64,000 bases of DNA, from positions 1,674,001 through 1,738,000 of the forward strand of contig NZ_CP019445.1 in NCBI RefSeq assembly GCF_001975225.1, written 5' to 3'. Of the stretch, positions 24,154 through 33,197 are shown one piece after another (within the stretch, counting starts at the first letter, position 1; every line of letters starts with the position of its first letter). The position numbers and the translations under genes are program-made. The notes under the pieces are model-generated. The model was given only the letters and a program-made list of their open reading frames with translations. It was not told the DNA's origin and searched no databases. This DNA is from Kosakonia cowanii JCM 10956 = DSM 18146. GTDB lineage: Bacteria > Pseudomonadota > Gammaproteobacteria > Enterobacterales > Enterobacteriaceae.

Positions 24154-26259
24154 TCACTTCAGCGCCGCCTCCACCGCCGCGCTCTCCAGCTCCTTCCCTT
24201 CGCTGTTCACGCTTTTTCCCTGCCTGATAAAGTAGTTGGTGTTATCAATATTCCCGATCACCGCATCGTCATAGCGACCCGGCGCGCTGCGCACCGATTT
24301 GTTGCCGCGAAACACGCCCTGCGTTGAAGCGTCGCCATACGGGCTGGGTCGGAAGATAAAATTGAAGCGCTGGTTATCAGCCGCAATGTTGTTCTCCACC
24401 AGCAGCCTGCCGGGATTGAAATTATCGGTAAACCCATCCAGATGGTTACCCACCGCTTTGCTGTTACGGATCTGATGCGCCACCGGCTGCCCTTCCCCGC
24501 CGAGCTTAAAGCCGTTACTGGTATTATTGCGAGCAATTGAATTCTCGATCACCACTACCCCATTGGCGCCATCTTCTATCTTGTTAAACAGGTCAAAACC
24601 GTCATCGATATTGTCATGGGCGTAGCAGCGGATCAGCCGGTTCCCCTCCCCTACGCGCATTTTTACCGCGAAGCCGTCGGCGTTAATCTTGCCCGCATCT
24701 TCATTGCCCCAGGACTCTGAATCGACCACCCTGTTATCGCTGGCCCACAGCGCGCGGCCAATCTTCTCCGGGGAGGAGATCTGAATGCCGGTGTCGTCGT
24801 TACGCCAGGCAACGACCTTTTCAATCAGGTTATGGCTGCCCTGGATGCGCAGGCTCTTCTCCGTCACCTCAATCCCTTTGATACGCCAGTAGCTGGCATC
24901 AAGCAGCAGGCCATGGATCACCACTTTGCCTTCTGCTTCCAGCGTTTTGCGCTGTTTGAGCAGGCCGCTCGCCGTCAGCGGGATTTCGGTATAGGGGTAA
25001 TCACCCGCCTGCAACACGATTTTGCCGCCCGGCGGCAGCAAGCGGATTGCCGTGGCGATATCCAGCGGTGCGGCGGCGGTGCCGGAACCTTCTGCCGTAC
25101 CCTGCGGCGCAACATGCAGCGTCAGTGCCACCGGGTCGACCTTCTCAACCTTGATCTGTTGAACTACGGCTTCCCCTCCCGCTTTTGGGGTAAAGGTGAG
25201 CGCAAAAGTGGTGTTTTGTTTCAGCCGTGTCGGCAGGGTGTACATCTCGCCCGCTTTTACCGGTTTCTCATTACCGATCACTACTTCATTCTCCCGCACG
25301 CTGAAGCTGCCATCGTAGTTGGCTCGCGCCTGGAGCTGGTATTTCTCACTGCCGCTTTGTGCAGGCGAAGCGATTTGCACTACCACCGGTAACACGGGTG
25401 GCTGCCAGGGCGCAGAAGCAACCGTGTGAGCTTCAGAGGTGGTTAACGAGGCGTTGGTCACGGTGATTTTCGCATTACGCGAGGCGAAGAAACCAACGTA
25501 ATAAAATGCTTTGTCCTGTACCGCAATGAGATCGGCGCGTGGGATCTGCTGGCTAACCCATTGCTCGCTCCCGGCAGGTGCCCAGCTGCTGATAAAACCG
25601 TTATCAGTGCGCTCGAGCTTAAGCCGGAAAGTCGGTGTCTTACGTAGATCGACCTCTTCCTGATAGCTGGTTTTGACAATCGCTGCGCCGGCGTTGCCCC
25701 ACGGCTGCGTGATGCCCTCCCGGCTGATGGCCTGCATTTTGACGCGGAAATTATCCTTTTTGTCCTGCGTCATAATGGCATTCATCACCATATTGGAGGC
25801 GGCCGGAAACTCTTCATACCCCTCCTGCAATGGCTGCTGGCGCGCGGGGCCGATCACATCGCGCACCAATAAGCCCGCGCCCTCTTGTGCCGCAGGCTTT
25901 GCGCCATTTTCCGGGCCAAACTGATCGACGGTGACGTTCGCTTGCAGCGTAAAGTTTGTGCCGACCGGCAGCTTTGTATAGAAGAAGGTGAGGCCATCAT
26001 GGGAGTTGGCAATTTTACCGCCGCGGCTCTCCAGGGTGATGGGCTTCGACAGATCGGCAATTGTTTCGGGTGTGAGCTTCTTACCCGCGATAGTCACATC
26101 ATTGACGCCAATCTTTCCGGCAAGCACGTTTGATGAGAAATTGAGATCGGTCGACTGGCCGAAGGTAATAGCTTTCCACGCTGGTGCGGGTTCAGCTAAG
26201 GTTGGGGCGCAGATAAGGGAACTGCATATCGCGAGGGCCAGAGGTATTTTATAATTCAT
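24154..26259 (-). CDS. Secreted/periplasmic polysaccharide lyase family 9 (exopolygalacturonate/pectate lyase)
   Basis: A 701-residue protein with a Sec signal peptide (cleavage probably after ...APTLA, residue 22). Residues about 25-275 form a concanavalin-like/beta-sandwich accessory region and 290-375 a beta-rich linker. The C-terminal part from about 380 is a right-handed beta-helix (PQGTAEGSGTAAAPLDIATAI, then repeated NN and DG turns). Residues DDGFDLFN (552-559) and NGFKLGG (582-588) look like the calcium-binding and catalytic lysine regions of PL9 lyases such as Dickeya PelL and PelX. PL9 enzymes cleave polygalacturonate by beta-elimination. It sits alone between atpC and glmU, where E. 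coli has no gene, behind a KdgR-like operator. The exact mode (exo or endo) cannot be read from the sequence. Confidence 0.85.
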   Translation of the reverse strand: MNYKIPLALAICSSLICAPTLAEPAPAWKAITFGQSTDLNFSSNVLAGKIGVNDVTIAGKKLTPETIADLSKPITLESRGGKIANSHDGLTFFYTKLPVGTNFTLQANVTVDQFGPENGAKPAAQEGAGLLVRDVIGPARQQPLQEGYEEFPAASNMVMNAIMTQDKKDNFRVKMQAISREGITQPWGNAGAAIVKTSYQEEVDLRKTPTFRLKLERTDNGFISSWAPAGSEQWVSQQIPRADLIAVQDKAFYYVGFFASRNAKITVTNASLTTSEAHTVASAPWQPPVLPVVVQIASPAQSGSEKYQLQARANYDGSFSVRENEVVIGNEKPVKAGEMYTLPTRLKQNTTFALTFTPKAGGEAVVQQIKVEKVDPVALTLHVAPQGTAEGSGTAAAPLDIATAIRLLPPGGKIVLQAGDYPYTEIPLTASGLLKQRKTLEAEGKVVIHGLLLDASYWRIKGIEVTEKSLRIQGSHNLIEKVVAWRNDDTGIQISSPEKIGRALWASDNRVVDSESWGNEDAGKINADGFAVKMRVGEGNRLIRCYAHDNIDDGFDLFNKIEDGANGVVVIENSIARNNTSNGFKLGGEGQPVAHQIRNSKAVGNHLDGFTDNFNPGRLLVENNIAADNQRFNFIFRPSPYGDASTQGVFRGNKSVRSAPGRYDDAVIGNIDNTNYFIRQGKSVNSEGKELESAAVEAALK

Positions 26260-26299
26260 TTTATTCTCCTGATGGATAATTGCCGTTTATTATCATCAA

Positions 26300-26318
26300 T
26301 ATGAAACGGTGTTTCTTT
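26300..26318 (-). promoter_or_regulatory. KdgR-type operator upstream of the PL9 lyase
   Basis: TATGAAACGGTGTTTCTTT contains the perfect inverted core GAAAC-N3-GTTTC and differs at two outer positions from the published KdgR consensus (AATGAAAC-N3-GTTTCATT). It lies 41 bp upstream of the lyase ATG, where a repressor would block transcription until 2-keto-3-deoxygluconate accumulates. A lone TGTGA half-site (about 26325-26335 on the minus strand) might be part of CRP control. Confidence 0.7.
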
Positions 26319-26602
26319 TTTATGGCTCACACTCTTTGCTTAATAAAACGTCGTTTTGTTTTGTGCGATCTTTATTCAGGATGAAAAATAACAGCTAACT
26401 CATTGTATAAATGAGCAGCAGTGAAAAATGGAGCGACTTTCTGGCCGTAAACTGCTTTACTCTGCCGATAAAAAGCGCGTTAGTGGGCGCCTGGCATGGA
26501 ATGTTGCACGTTTCACCAGCACTCCATTTCATGCTACAAAATATGTAGTATTTTCAATATGAAAGAGGTTAACTTCTTTCCCAAATAATAGTCAGGACGA
26601 AT
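26319..26602 (+). promoter_or_regulatory. glmU upstream region
   Basis: This AT-rich spacer is shared by the divergent lyase and glmU. A small dyad CTACA-N5-TGTAG lies at 26534-26548 and is flanked by TTTCAT and ATGAAA. In E. coli glmUS is driven by NagC bound upstream; this dyad region is a candidate, but it does not match the NagC consensus well. No gene is seen here. Confidence 0.35.
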
Positions 26603-27973
26603 ATGTTGAACTCAAAAATGAGCGTGGTGATCCTTGCGGCTGGCAAAGGCACACGCATGTACTCCGATCTTCCCAAAGTGCTGCATACTCTTGCAGGTAA
26701 AGCGATGGTGCAGCATGTCATTGATGCTGCTACGAAATTGGGTGCGGATCATGTTCATCTCGTATACGGCCACGGTGGCGAACTGCTTAAACAGCGCCTC
26801 GTAGACGACAAACTTAACTGGGTGCTGCAAGCGGAACAGCTCGGCACCGGTCACGCCATGCAGCAGGCGGCGCCCTTCTTTGCTGACGATGAAGATATTT
26901 TAATGCTCTACGGTGATGTACCACTGATCTCCGTCGAGACGCTTGAGCGCCTGCGTGAAGCCAAACCGCAGGGCGGCATCGGACTGCTTACCGTTAAACT
27001 CGACGATCCGACCGGTTATGGCCGCATTACCCGTGAAAACGGCGTGGTCACCGGCATCGTTGAGCAGAAAGACGCCACTGAAGCCCAGCGGCAGATTAAT
27101 GAGATTAACACCGGCATTCTGATCGCCAACGGCGCGGATCTGAAGCGCTGGCTCGCTAAGCTGACCAATAATAATGCGCAGGGTGAATACTACATCACTG
27201 ACATTATCAGCCTGGCTTATCACGAAGGGCGTGAAATTGCCGCCGTTCACCCGCAGCGCTTAAGCGAAGTGGAAGGGGTAAATAACCGCCTGCAACTTTC
27301 GCGTCTCGAGCGTGCGTACCAGGCTGAACAGGCAGAGAAGCTGCTGCTGGCAGGTGTGATGTTGCGCGATCCGGCACGTTTCGATCTGCGCGGCACTCTC
27401 TCTCATGGCCGCGATATTGAGATCGACACCAATGTCATCATTGAGGGCAACGTTACGTTGGGTAATCGCGTGAAAATCGGCGCAGGCGTGATCCTGAAGA
27501 ACTGCGTGATTGGTGATGATTGCGAGATCAGCCCCTACAGCGTAGTGGAAGATGCCCGCCTCGACGTGGAGTGCACCATCGGCCCGTTTGCCCGTTTACG
27601 TCCGGGCGCAGAGCTGCTGGCTGGCGCGCACGTGGGTAACTTCGTTGAGATGAAAAAAGCGCGTCTCGGCAAAGGCTCAAAAGCGGGTCACCTGACTTAC
27701 CTCGGCGACGCGGAGATTGGCGATAACGTTAACGTCGGCGCAGGGGTGATTACCTGCAACTACGACGGTGCCAATAAATTCAAAACCATCATTGGCGATG
27801 ATGTGTTTGTCGGCTCCGATACGCAGCTGGTGGCACCAGTCACGGTTGCCAAAGGCGCGACCATCGCTGCTGGTACCACCGTTACCCGCGATATCGCCGA
27901 AAACGAGCTGGTATTAAGCCGTGTGCCGCAGGTGCACAAGCAGGGCTGGCAACGCCCGGTGAAGAAGAAGTAA
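26603..27973 (+). CDS. glmU: Bifunctional GlcNAc-1-P uridyltransferase / GlcN-1-P acetyltransferase GlmU
   Basis: A 456-residue cytoplasmic enzyme making UDP-GlcNAc for peptidoglycan and LPS. The N-terminal pyrophosphorylase domain has [18 protein letters not shown] (about 11-28). The C-terminal left-handed beta-helix acetyltransferase has hexapeptide repeats ([21 protein letters not shown]). Length equals E. coli GlmU. It is the first gene of glmUS. Confidence 0.98.
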   Translation: MLNSKMSVVILAAGKGTRMYSDLPKVLHTLAGKAMVQHVIDAATKLGADHVHLVYGHGGELLKQRLVDDKLNWVLQAEQLGTGHAMQQAAPFFADDEDILMLYGDVPLISVETLERLREAKPQGGIGLLTVKLDDPTGYGRITRENGVVTGIVEQKDATEAQRQINEINTGILIANGADLKRWLAKLTNNNAQGEYYITDIISLAYHEGREIAAVHPQRLSEVEGVNNRLQLSRLERAYQAEQAEKLLLAGVMLRDPARFDLRGTLSHGRDIEIDTNVIIEGNVTLGNRVKIGAGVILKNCVIGDDCEISPYSVVEDARLDVECTIGPFARLRPGAELLAGAHVGNFVEMKKARLGKGSKAGHLTYLGDAEIGDNVNVGAGVITCNYDGANKFKTIIGDDVFVGSDTQLVAPVTVAKGATIAAGTTVTRDIAENELVLSRVPQVHKQGWQRPVKKK

Positions 27974-28216
27974 AGCAATAAGACCGGATATGCTCAGCGC
28001 TATCCGGCATAGATTCAGGGATGAGAGGAAGATAATCCTCCGCCCACCAGGCAGTACCTATAACAATAACCCCACTCTCTACAAGGCTCGGGGCGTCCGC
28101 AAAGCGGACACGTACACGGAATGATTCGCGGCGCCGCAAAACGGTTGCCCGATCGCGACGTGTAAACAGGTTGACCGACAACAAAAGGCATAATGCCAAA
28201 ATCGGAATCAAAAACT
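27974..28216 (+). promoter_or_regulatory. glmU-glmS intercistronic region (glmS leader)
   Basis: A REP-like inverted repeat CCGGATA/TATCCGG lies at 27984-27990 and 28001-28007, and a short hairpin GTCCGC-AAA-GCGGAC at 28095-28109. In E. coli the glmUS message is cut by RNase E at the glmU stop, and GlmZ with Hfq then opens the glmS leader for translation. The matching antisense to GlmZ cannot be confirmed by eye. Confidence 0.55.
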
Positions 28217-30046
28217 ATGTGTGGAATTGTAGGCGCAGTCGCGCAGCGTGATGTTGCAGAAATTCTTCTCGAAGGCTTACGTCGCCTCGAATACCGTGGC
28301 TATGACTCTGCCGGTCTGGCAGTCGTCGACGAAGAGGGTCATATGACCCGTCTGCGTCGCCTCGGTAAAGTGCAGATGCTGTCGCAGGCGGCGGAAGATC
28401 ATCCGCTGCACGGCGGAACCGGTATCGCGCACACCCGCTGGGCGACCCATGGCGAACCGTCGGAAGGAAACGCGCATCCGCACGTTTCTGAACATATCGT
28501 TGTCGTACATAACGGCATTATCGAAAACCATGAACCGCTGCGCGAAGAGCTGAAAGCGCGCGGGTATGTGTTTGTCTCCGAAACCGACACCGAAGTGATT
28601 GCTCACCTGGTGCACTGGGAGCTGGAACAGGGCGGTACGCTGCGTGAAGCGGTACTGCGCACCATCCCGCAGTTACGCGGTGCCTACGGCACGGTGATTA
28701 TGGATACCCGTCATCCTGAGACCCTGCTGGCCGCACGTTCCGGCAGCCCGCTGGTTATCGGTCTCGGCATGGGCGAAAACTTTATCGCTTCTGACCAGCT
28801 GGCACTGCTGCCGGTGACCCGTCGCTTTATCTTCCTCGAAGAGGGTGATATTGCGGAAGTGACCCGCCGTAGCGTGACGATATTTGATAAATCTGGCGTG
28901 GAAACCAAACGCCCGGATATCGAATCCAGTCTGCAGTACGATGCGGGCGATAAAGGTATCTATCGCCACTACATGCAGAAAGAGATCTACGAGCAGCCGA
29001 ACGCTATCAAAAACACCCTGACTGGCCGCATCAGCCATGGCGAAGTCGATCTCAGCGAGCTGGGGCCGAACGCGAACGAGATGCTGTCGAAAGTCGAACA
29101 TATTCAGATCGTCGCCTGCGGTACCTCTTACAACTCCGGTATGGTCTCGCGCTACTGGTTTGAATCGCTGGCCGGTGTGCCGTGCGATGTGGAGATTGCG
29201 TCGGAGTTCCGCTACCGCAAATCCGCCGTGCGTCGCAACAGCCTGATGATCACCCTTTCGCAGTCCGGTGAAACGGCCGATACGCTGGCGGCGCTGCGTC
29301 TGTCGAAAGAGCTGGGTTACCTGGGCTCGCTGGCAATCTGTAACGTACCGGGCTCCTCGCTGGTGCGTGAATCGGATCTGGCGATGATGACCAACGCCGG
29401 TACCGAAATCGGTGTTGCTTCAACCAAAGCCTTCACCACGCAGTTAACGGTGCTGCTGATGCTGGTGGCGAAACTGAGCCGTCTGAAAGGCCAGGATGCA
29501 TCTATTGAGCACGATATCGTGCACGGCCTGCAGGCGTTGCCGAACCGTATCGAGCAGATGCTGTCGCAGGATAAACGCATTGAAGCGCTGGCAGAGGATT
29601 TCTCTGACAAGCATCACGCGCTGTTCCTCGGCCGCGGCGATCAGTACCCGATCGCGCTGGAAGGCGCGCTGAAGCTGAAAGAGATCTCTTATATTCACGC
29701 CGAAGCCTATGCCGCAGGCGAGCTGAAACATGGCCCGCTGGCGCTGATTGACGCCGATATGCCGGTTATCGTGGTTGCACCGAACAACGAACTGCTGGAA
29801 AAACTGAAATCCAACATCGAAGAAGTGCGCGCCCGCGGTGGCGTGCTGTATGTCTTCGCCGATCAGGATGCCGGTTTCACCAGCAGCGACAACATGCACA
29901 TCATTGATATGCCGCACGTAGAAGAGACGATTGCACCGATCTTCTACACCGTGCCGCTGCAACTGCTGGCCTATCACGTCGCGCTGATTAAAGGCACCGA
30001 CGTTGACCAGCCGCGCAACCTGGCAAAATCGGTAACGGTGGAATAA
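28217..30046 (+). CDS. glmS: Glutamine-fructose-6-phosphate aminotransferase GlmS
   Basis: A 609-residue enzyme converting fructose 6-phosphate and glutamine into glucosamine 6-phosphate. The N-terminal glutaminase has its nucleophile cysteine directly after the initiator ([17 protein letters not shown]). Two SIS domains follow (CGTSYNSGM and [28 protein letters not shown]). The frame runs eight codons further upstream, but the cysteine must be residue 2, which fixes ATG 28217. The conserved 3' end ([15 protein letters not shown]) is the TnsD recognition target of Tn7. Confidence 0.98.
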   Translation: MCGIVGAVAQRDVAEILLEGLRRLEYRGYDSAGLAVVDEEGHMTRLRRLGKVQMLSQAAEDHPLHGGTGIAHTRWATHGEPSEGNAHPHVSEHIVVVHNGIIENHEPLREELKARGYVFVSETDTEVIAHLVHWELEQGGTLREAVLRTIPQLRGAYGTVIMDTRHPETLLAARSGSPLVIGLGMGENFIASDQLALLPVTRRFIFLEEGDIAEVTRRSVTIFDKSGVETKRPDIESSLQYDAGDKGIYRHYMQKEIYEQPNAIKNTLTGRISHGEVDLSELGPNANEMLSKVEHIQIVACGTSYNSGMVSRYWFESLAGVPCDVEIASEFRYRKSAVRRNSLMITLSQSGETADTLAALRLSKELGYLGSLAICNVPGSSLVRESDLAMMTNAGTEIGVASTKAFTTQLTVLLMLVAKLSRLKGQDASIEHDIVHGLQALPNRIEQMLSQDKRIEALAEDFSDKHHALFLGRGDQYPIALEGALKLKEISYIHAEAYAAGELKHGPLALIDADMPVIVVAPNNELLEKLKSNIEEVRARGGVLYVFADQDAGFTSSDNMHIIDMPHVEETIAPIFYTVPLQLLAYHVALIKGTDVDQPRNLAKSVTVE

Positions 30047-30087
30047 TCCTAAACTAACGTCATCTGCCCATCGGGAGGGTGACGTTA
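30047..30087 (+). other. glmS 3' hairpin and predicted attTn7 insertion point
   Basis: An 8-bp stem TAACGTCA/TGACGTTA pairs 30055-30062 with 30080-30087, with an inner CCC/GGG pairing. Tn7 normally inserts about 25 bp past the glmS stop, which falls here near 30070. No Tn7 end, 5-bp duplication or transposase is visible, so the site looks unoccupied. Confidence 0.5.
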
Positions 30088-30104
30088 ACCGTAGTGTAAA
30101 TAAG

Positions 30105-30143
30105 TCCGGATATGCTCCTTAAAAAAGCATACCGGATTTTTTT
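30105..30143 (+). terminator. glmS terminator abutting the vgrG start
   Basis: A stem TCCGG(A)TATGCT/AGCATACCGGA (30105-30116 with 30126-30136, one bulged A) is followed by seven Ts at 30137-30143. The next base begins the vgrG ATG. The 12-mer CCGGATATGCTC in this stem also occurs at 27984-27995 in the glmU-glmS spacer. Confidence 0.85.
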
Positions 30144-32405
30144 ATGTCTCAAATTCGTATCACGGTTAACCTGGCTGCCGCACCTGACCTGCTTTTCTGG
30201 AAAATGTCCGGCAGTGAATCGCTCTCTGAGCCTTTTGAATATGCACTTACGCTATTGGGCGAAGATGCCCGCATCGACCGAAGTCAGATCCTCGGGCAGC
30301 CCATCACTATTGATATTCCTGCGCAAGGCGGCGCGGTAAGGCGTTATATCAATGGCAGAGTGACCAGCGTTGCCGTCTCCTCTGTTGAGCTATCGGGGGA
30401 GCGTTATGCTGCCTATCAGCTCAGCGTTGAGTCCGACCTCTGGCCAATGCGGCTGGCGCGCGATATGCGTATCTTTCAGGCGCAAACCATCCCGCAGATT
30501 GTGCAGACGATGTTGTCCGAACAGGGCATCAAAGTAGACGATCAGCTGACGCAAAGTTACCGGGTGTGGGAATATTGCGTGCAGTACCAGGAGAGCAGCC
30601 TGGACTTCATCTGCCGGCTGATGGAGCTGGAGGGGATCAGCTGGTATTTCCGCCACCAGCCGGATAGCCACACTCTGGTACTGGCGGATGCCGGTACCGC
30701 TTTTCCTTCTGCGCCGGGTTATGAGGTGATCCCCTATATTCAAACCGCCGCAGGCGGCGTGGCTGATTTTGAAGGCATCAGCCAATGGTCGCTGCACGAT
30801 CGCGTCACGCCAGGGCTTTTTAGTACCGAAGATTATGATTTTCGTAAGCCCAACGCCTGGCTGTTCCAGGCACGGCAGAATCCCGCCTCGCCCTCTCCCG
30901 GCCAGATCGATGTTTACGAATGGCCCGGCCGCTTTGTTGAACAAAATGACGGCGAATATTATGCCCGCATCAAACAGGAGCGCTGGCAGGTTGATCATCA
31001 ACAGATTTCCGCCACCGCCACCGCAAGCGGGATTGCCGCCGGTCATACCTTCCAGTTAACCCATGCGCCGTTTGCGCAGGATAACGGGCGTTATCTGGTG
31101 ACAAAAACCGTGCTGCACATTGAGGAGAACCGCTATGCCAGCGGTGATGAGGGCGCCAGCTCGCGGCTGATAAGCTTCAGCGTTATTCCTGCGTCGCTGG
31201 TCTGGCGGCCGGAGCAGCGAACCGCCTGGCCTCGCACCTATGGTCCGCAGACAGCCCGCGTTGTTGGCCCCGCCGGGGAGACGATATGGACCGATAAATA
31301 TGGCCGTATCAAGGTGAAATTCCACTGGGATCGGCTCGGCAAGAGTGATGAAACCAGCTCCTGCTGGGTGCGCGTCTCCAGCGCGTGGGCGGGCCAGGGT
31401 TTCGGCGGCGTGCAGATCCCGCGCGTCGGCGATGAGGTGGTGATTGATTTTATTAATGGCGATCCCGACCGGCCCATCGTCACCGGGCGCGTCTACAACG
31501 ATGCGAATATGCCGCCATGGGCACTACCCGCTGCCGCCACGGTAATGGGGTTTATGACGCGCTCGAAAACCGGAAGCTGTGACAACGCCAGCTATCTGCT
31601 GTTTGAGGATAAGCTCGGCGTTGAGCGGGTCGATATGCATGCCGAAAAGGATATGAATATCTCCGTTGAGAACAACCAGGCGATCACCGTTGGCGGCAAC
31701 CGAAGCCTGACGGTGTCGGGTGAGCTTGCTGATGAGGTGACGAAAAAAGCGGATTTTACATACCACGCTACCCGCACCACGCTGGTGGAGCAGAAGGACA
31801 CGCGCACGGTGAATAATGGCGAAGAGCTGACGGTCACCAATGGCCGCGTGAAGAGCATCACCAGCGGCGGGGAGAAGGTGACGATCAAAGGGGGACGCGT
31901 TGAGGAGATTGAAGGCGCGGCTTCACAACATGTCACTGCGTTAGTGAGCTATACCTTTGATAGCGGCGTCACCTCGACCATTACCGGCGATCGTCAAGAG
32001 CAGATTTCTCAACACCTGACGCAGACCATTGAGGGAAATAGCGCGGCCACCATCAACGGCAGGTGGGATCAGACCGTCGCCAAAGGGGCGAAAATCTACT
32101 CGCCGAAAACGATCACCATTGAGAGCGCGGAGAAGGTACATATTAAGACGCCGCATGCGTTTGAATATAAAGATCATAAAGAGACGGCATCGCTTTTCTC
32201 TTTTGATTTCACCGCCCTCAAGGTCGCTACCGAAGGCTCTTCATTCACCCTGTCAGCGATAAGCAAGGTGGGCTTAACGAGCCTGAAGTTCGATAAATCG
32301 GCATTTGATTTAGCCTCGCACGAAGGGCGCGTCGCATTTGGCAAAGCGATGATGCAGTATGGCCAGGTCATGGCGTCGGTTCATGGCTTAACGATGTTTA
32401 TGTAA
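30144..32405 (+). CDS. vgrG: Type VI secretion spike protein VgrG (orphan)
   Basis: A 753-residue VgrG/TssI. Residues 1-360 are the gp27-like domain (CVQYQESSLDFICRLMELEGISWYF at 145-169 is diagnostic). Residues 375-460 are the gp5 OB-fold (IWTDKYGRIKVKFHWD, WVRVSSAWAGQGFGG, PRVGDEVVIDFINGDPDRPIVTGRVYN). From about 480 onward comes a spike with short repeats. The last 80 residues (from about 675) are a non-repetitive tail and could recruit cargo. No other T6SS structural gene, PAAR, Tap/DUF4123 adaptor or Rhs gene is visible nearby, so the apparatus must be elsewhere. The ATG directly follows the glmS terminator T-run and has no ribosome site, which is odd. Confidence 0.93.
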   Translation: MSQIRITVNLAAAPDLLFWKMSGSESLSEPFEYALTLLGEDARIDRSQILGQPITIDIPAQGGAVRRYINGRVTSVAVSSVELSGERYAAYQLSVESDLWPMRLARDMRIFQAQTIPQIVQTMLSEQGIKVDDQLTQSYRVWEYCVQYQESSLDFICRLMELEGISWYFRHQPDSHTLVLADAGTAFPSAPGYEVIPYIQTAAGGVADFEGISQWSLHDRVTPGLFSTEDYDFRKPNAWLFQARQNPASPSPGQIDVYEWPGRFVEQNDGEYYARIKQERWQVDHQQISATATASGIAAGHTFQLTHAPFAQDNGRYLVTKTVLHIEENRYASGDEGASSRLISFSVIPASLVWRPEQRTAWPRTYGPQTARVVGPAGETIWTDKYGRIKVKFHWDRLGKSDETSSCWVRVSSAWAGQGFGGVQIPRVGDEVVIDFINGDPDRPIVTGRVYNDANMPPWALPAAATVMGFMTRSKTGSCDNASYLLFEDKLGVERVDMHAEKDMNISVENNQAITVGGNRSLTVSGELADEVTKKADFTYHATRTTLVEQKDTRTVNNGEELTVTNGRVKSITSGGEKVTIKGGRVEEIEGAASQHVTALVSYTFDSGVTSTITGDRQEQISQHLTQTIEGNSAATINGRWDQTVAKGAKIYSPKTITIESAEKVHIKTPHAFEYKDHKETASLFSFDFTALKVATEGSSFTLSAISKVGLTSLKFDKSAFDLASHEGRVAFGKAMMQYGQVMASVHGLTMFM

Positions 32406-32415
32406 GGGATTGAGT

Positions 32416-32763
32416 ATGAAGATTGCGATCGCTTTTTCTGTCCTCTTTATCGTAGGGATGATCGCCTACATCGTTTACCTGTTTAATCGCGATCACCGCA
32501 TCCAGACTCAGGGGCGCGACCTGCAGGCCACCATCGAAGAGGTGAGCTATATCAGCTCTAATGATAACGGGACTCAAAATATCCGTTACCGGCTGGCGAT
32601 TCATGATGGGAGCGTGACGCGCTCGGTCGAGGGGAAAGAGACCATTGCTGCGTTCAACTCGCCGAAAATGCAGAAAGGGCAGAAGGTCGATATTAAGTAC
32701 CTGGATGACCAGCATATTCTGTTTATTTTTGATAAGCAGGAGTCGTCGGCGAACCCGGGGTAA
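32416..32763 (+). CDS. Small membrane-anchored protein downstream of vgrG
   Basis: A 115-residue protein with one N-terminal membrane helix (residues about 4-23, IAIAFSVLFIVGMIAYIVYL), then a basic patch and a beta-rich soluble part (RYRLAIHDGSVTRSVEG, GQKVDIKYLDDQHILFIFD). It resembles DUF3592-type small membrane proteins in layout, but I cannot assign a family. ATG 32416 has the ribosome site AAGGGA; an in-frame TTG six bases earlier is less likely. It starts 10 bp after vgrG, so the two are probably cotranscribed. It could be an immunity or accessory protein, which is inference. Confidence 0.75.
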   Translation: MKIAIAFSVLFIVGMIAYIVYLFNRDHRIQTQGRDLQATIEEVSYISSNDNGTQNIRYRLAIHDGSVTRSVEGKETIAAFNSPKMQKGQKVDIKYLDDQHILFIFDKQESSANPG

Positions 32764-32774
32764 TGCGGGATGAA

Positions 32775-32803
32775 AAAGAGGCTGCCAGGCGGCAACCTCT
32801 TTA
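32775..32803. terminator. Bidirectional terminator between convergent genes
   Basis: An imperfect 12-bp stem (AAAGAGGCTGCC against GGCAACCTCTTT) is flanked by A and T runs and lies between two converging genes. Confidence 0.7.
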
Positions 32804-32807
32804 GACC

Positions 32808-33197
32808 TTATTTTACTTTCTGGCTCAGGTCAGCAAGCTGTTTCTCAAGGGTGCTGATGCTGCGCTGCATATCATCGACTTTGCGGCTGAGATCGTCATT
32901 GCTTCTTTTCAGCTCATCCCTTTCGCGGCTCATCTTTTCAAGGTCACTTTCCATGCCCTTAATTTTATCCTGCTGCTTAGGGTAATCGCGCTGGATCTCG
33001 GAAAGGGTTCTTGCGCTGAGATCAGATGCCGGTGAGATATACGTTTTTCCTTGGGCAGACGAGCCCTGTTCATAGGTCATCAGTGTATCGCCCGAATAGT
33101 GGTTGGACATGAAATATACGGGTTCATCTGCCGCCTGGCTGAAGGTAGCGGGTAACAACGTTAGCAATCCTGTCGCGAAAACAATGGTTCTGTTCAT
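32808..33197 (-). CDS. Exported coiled-coil protein of unknown function
   Basis: A 129-residue protein with a Sec signal peptide (MNRTIVFATGLLTLLPATFSQA, cleaved before ADEP). A short globular part with YFMSNHYSGDTLMTY follows. From about residue 60 to the end is a charged heptad-rich coiled coil (KIKGMESDLEKMSRERDELK and following), probably oligomeric in the periplasm. An AAGG ribosome site favours ATG 33197 over the in-frame ATG at 33203. I do not recognise it. It converges on the vgrG pair, so its link to type VI secretion is unclear. Confidence 0.75.
   Translation of the reverse strand: MNRTIVFATGLLTLLPATFSQAADEPVYFMSNHYSGDTLMTYEQGSSAQGKTYISPASDLSARTLSEIQRDYPKQQDKIKGMESDLEKMSRERDELKRSNDDLSRKVDDMQRSISTLEKQLADLSQKVK

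Noticed and set aside
28193..28216. Upstream in-frame ATG for GlmS
   Set aside because: It would bury the N-terminal nucleophile cysteine, which must follow the initiator methionine.
30047..33197. Considered as a Tn7-family insertion at attTn7
   Set aside because: No tns genes, no Tn7-type ends and no 5-bp duplication are visible; only the target site itself is present.
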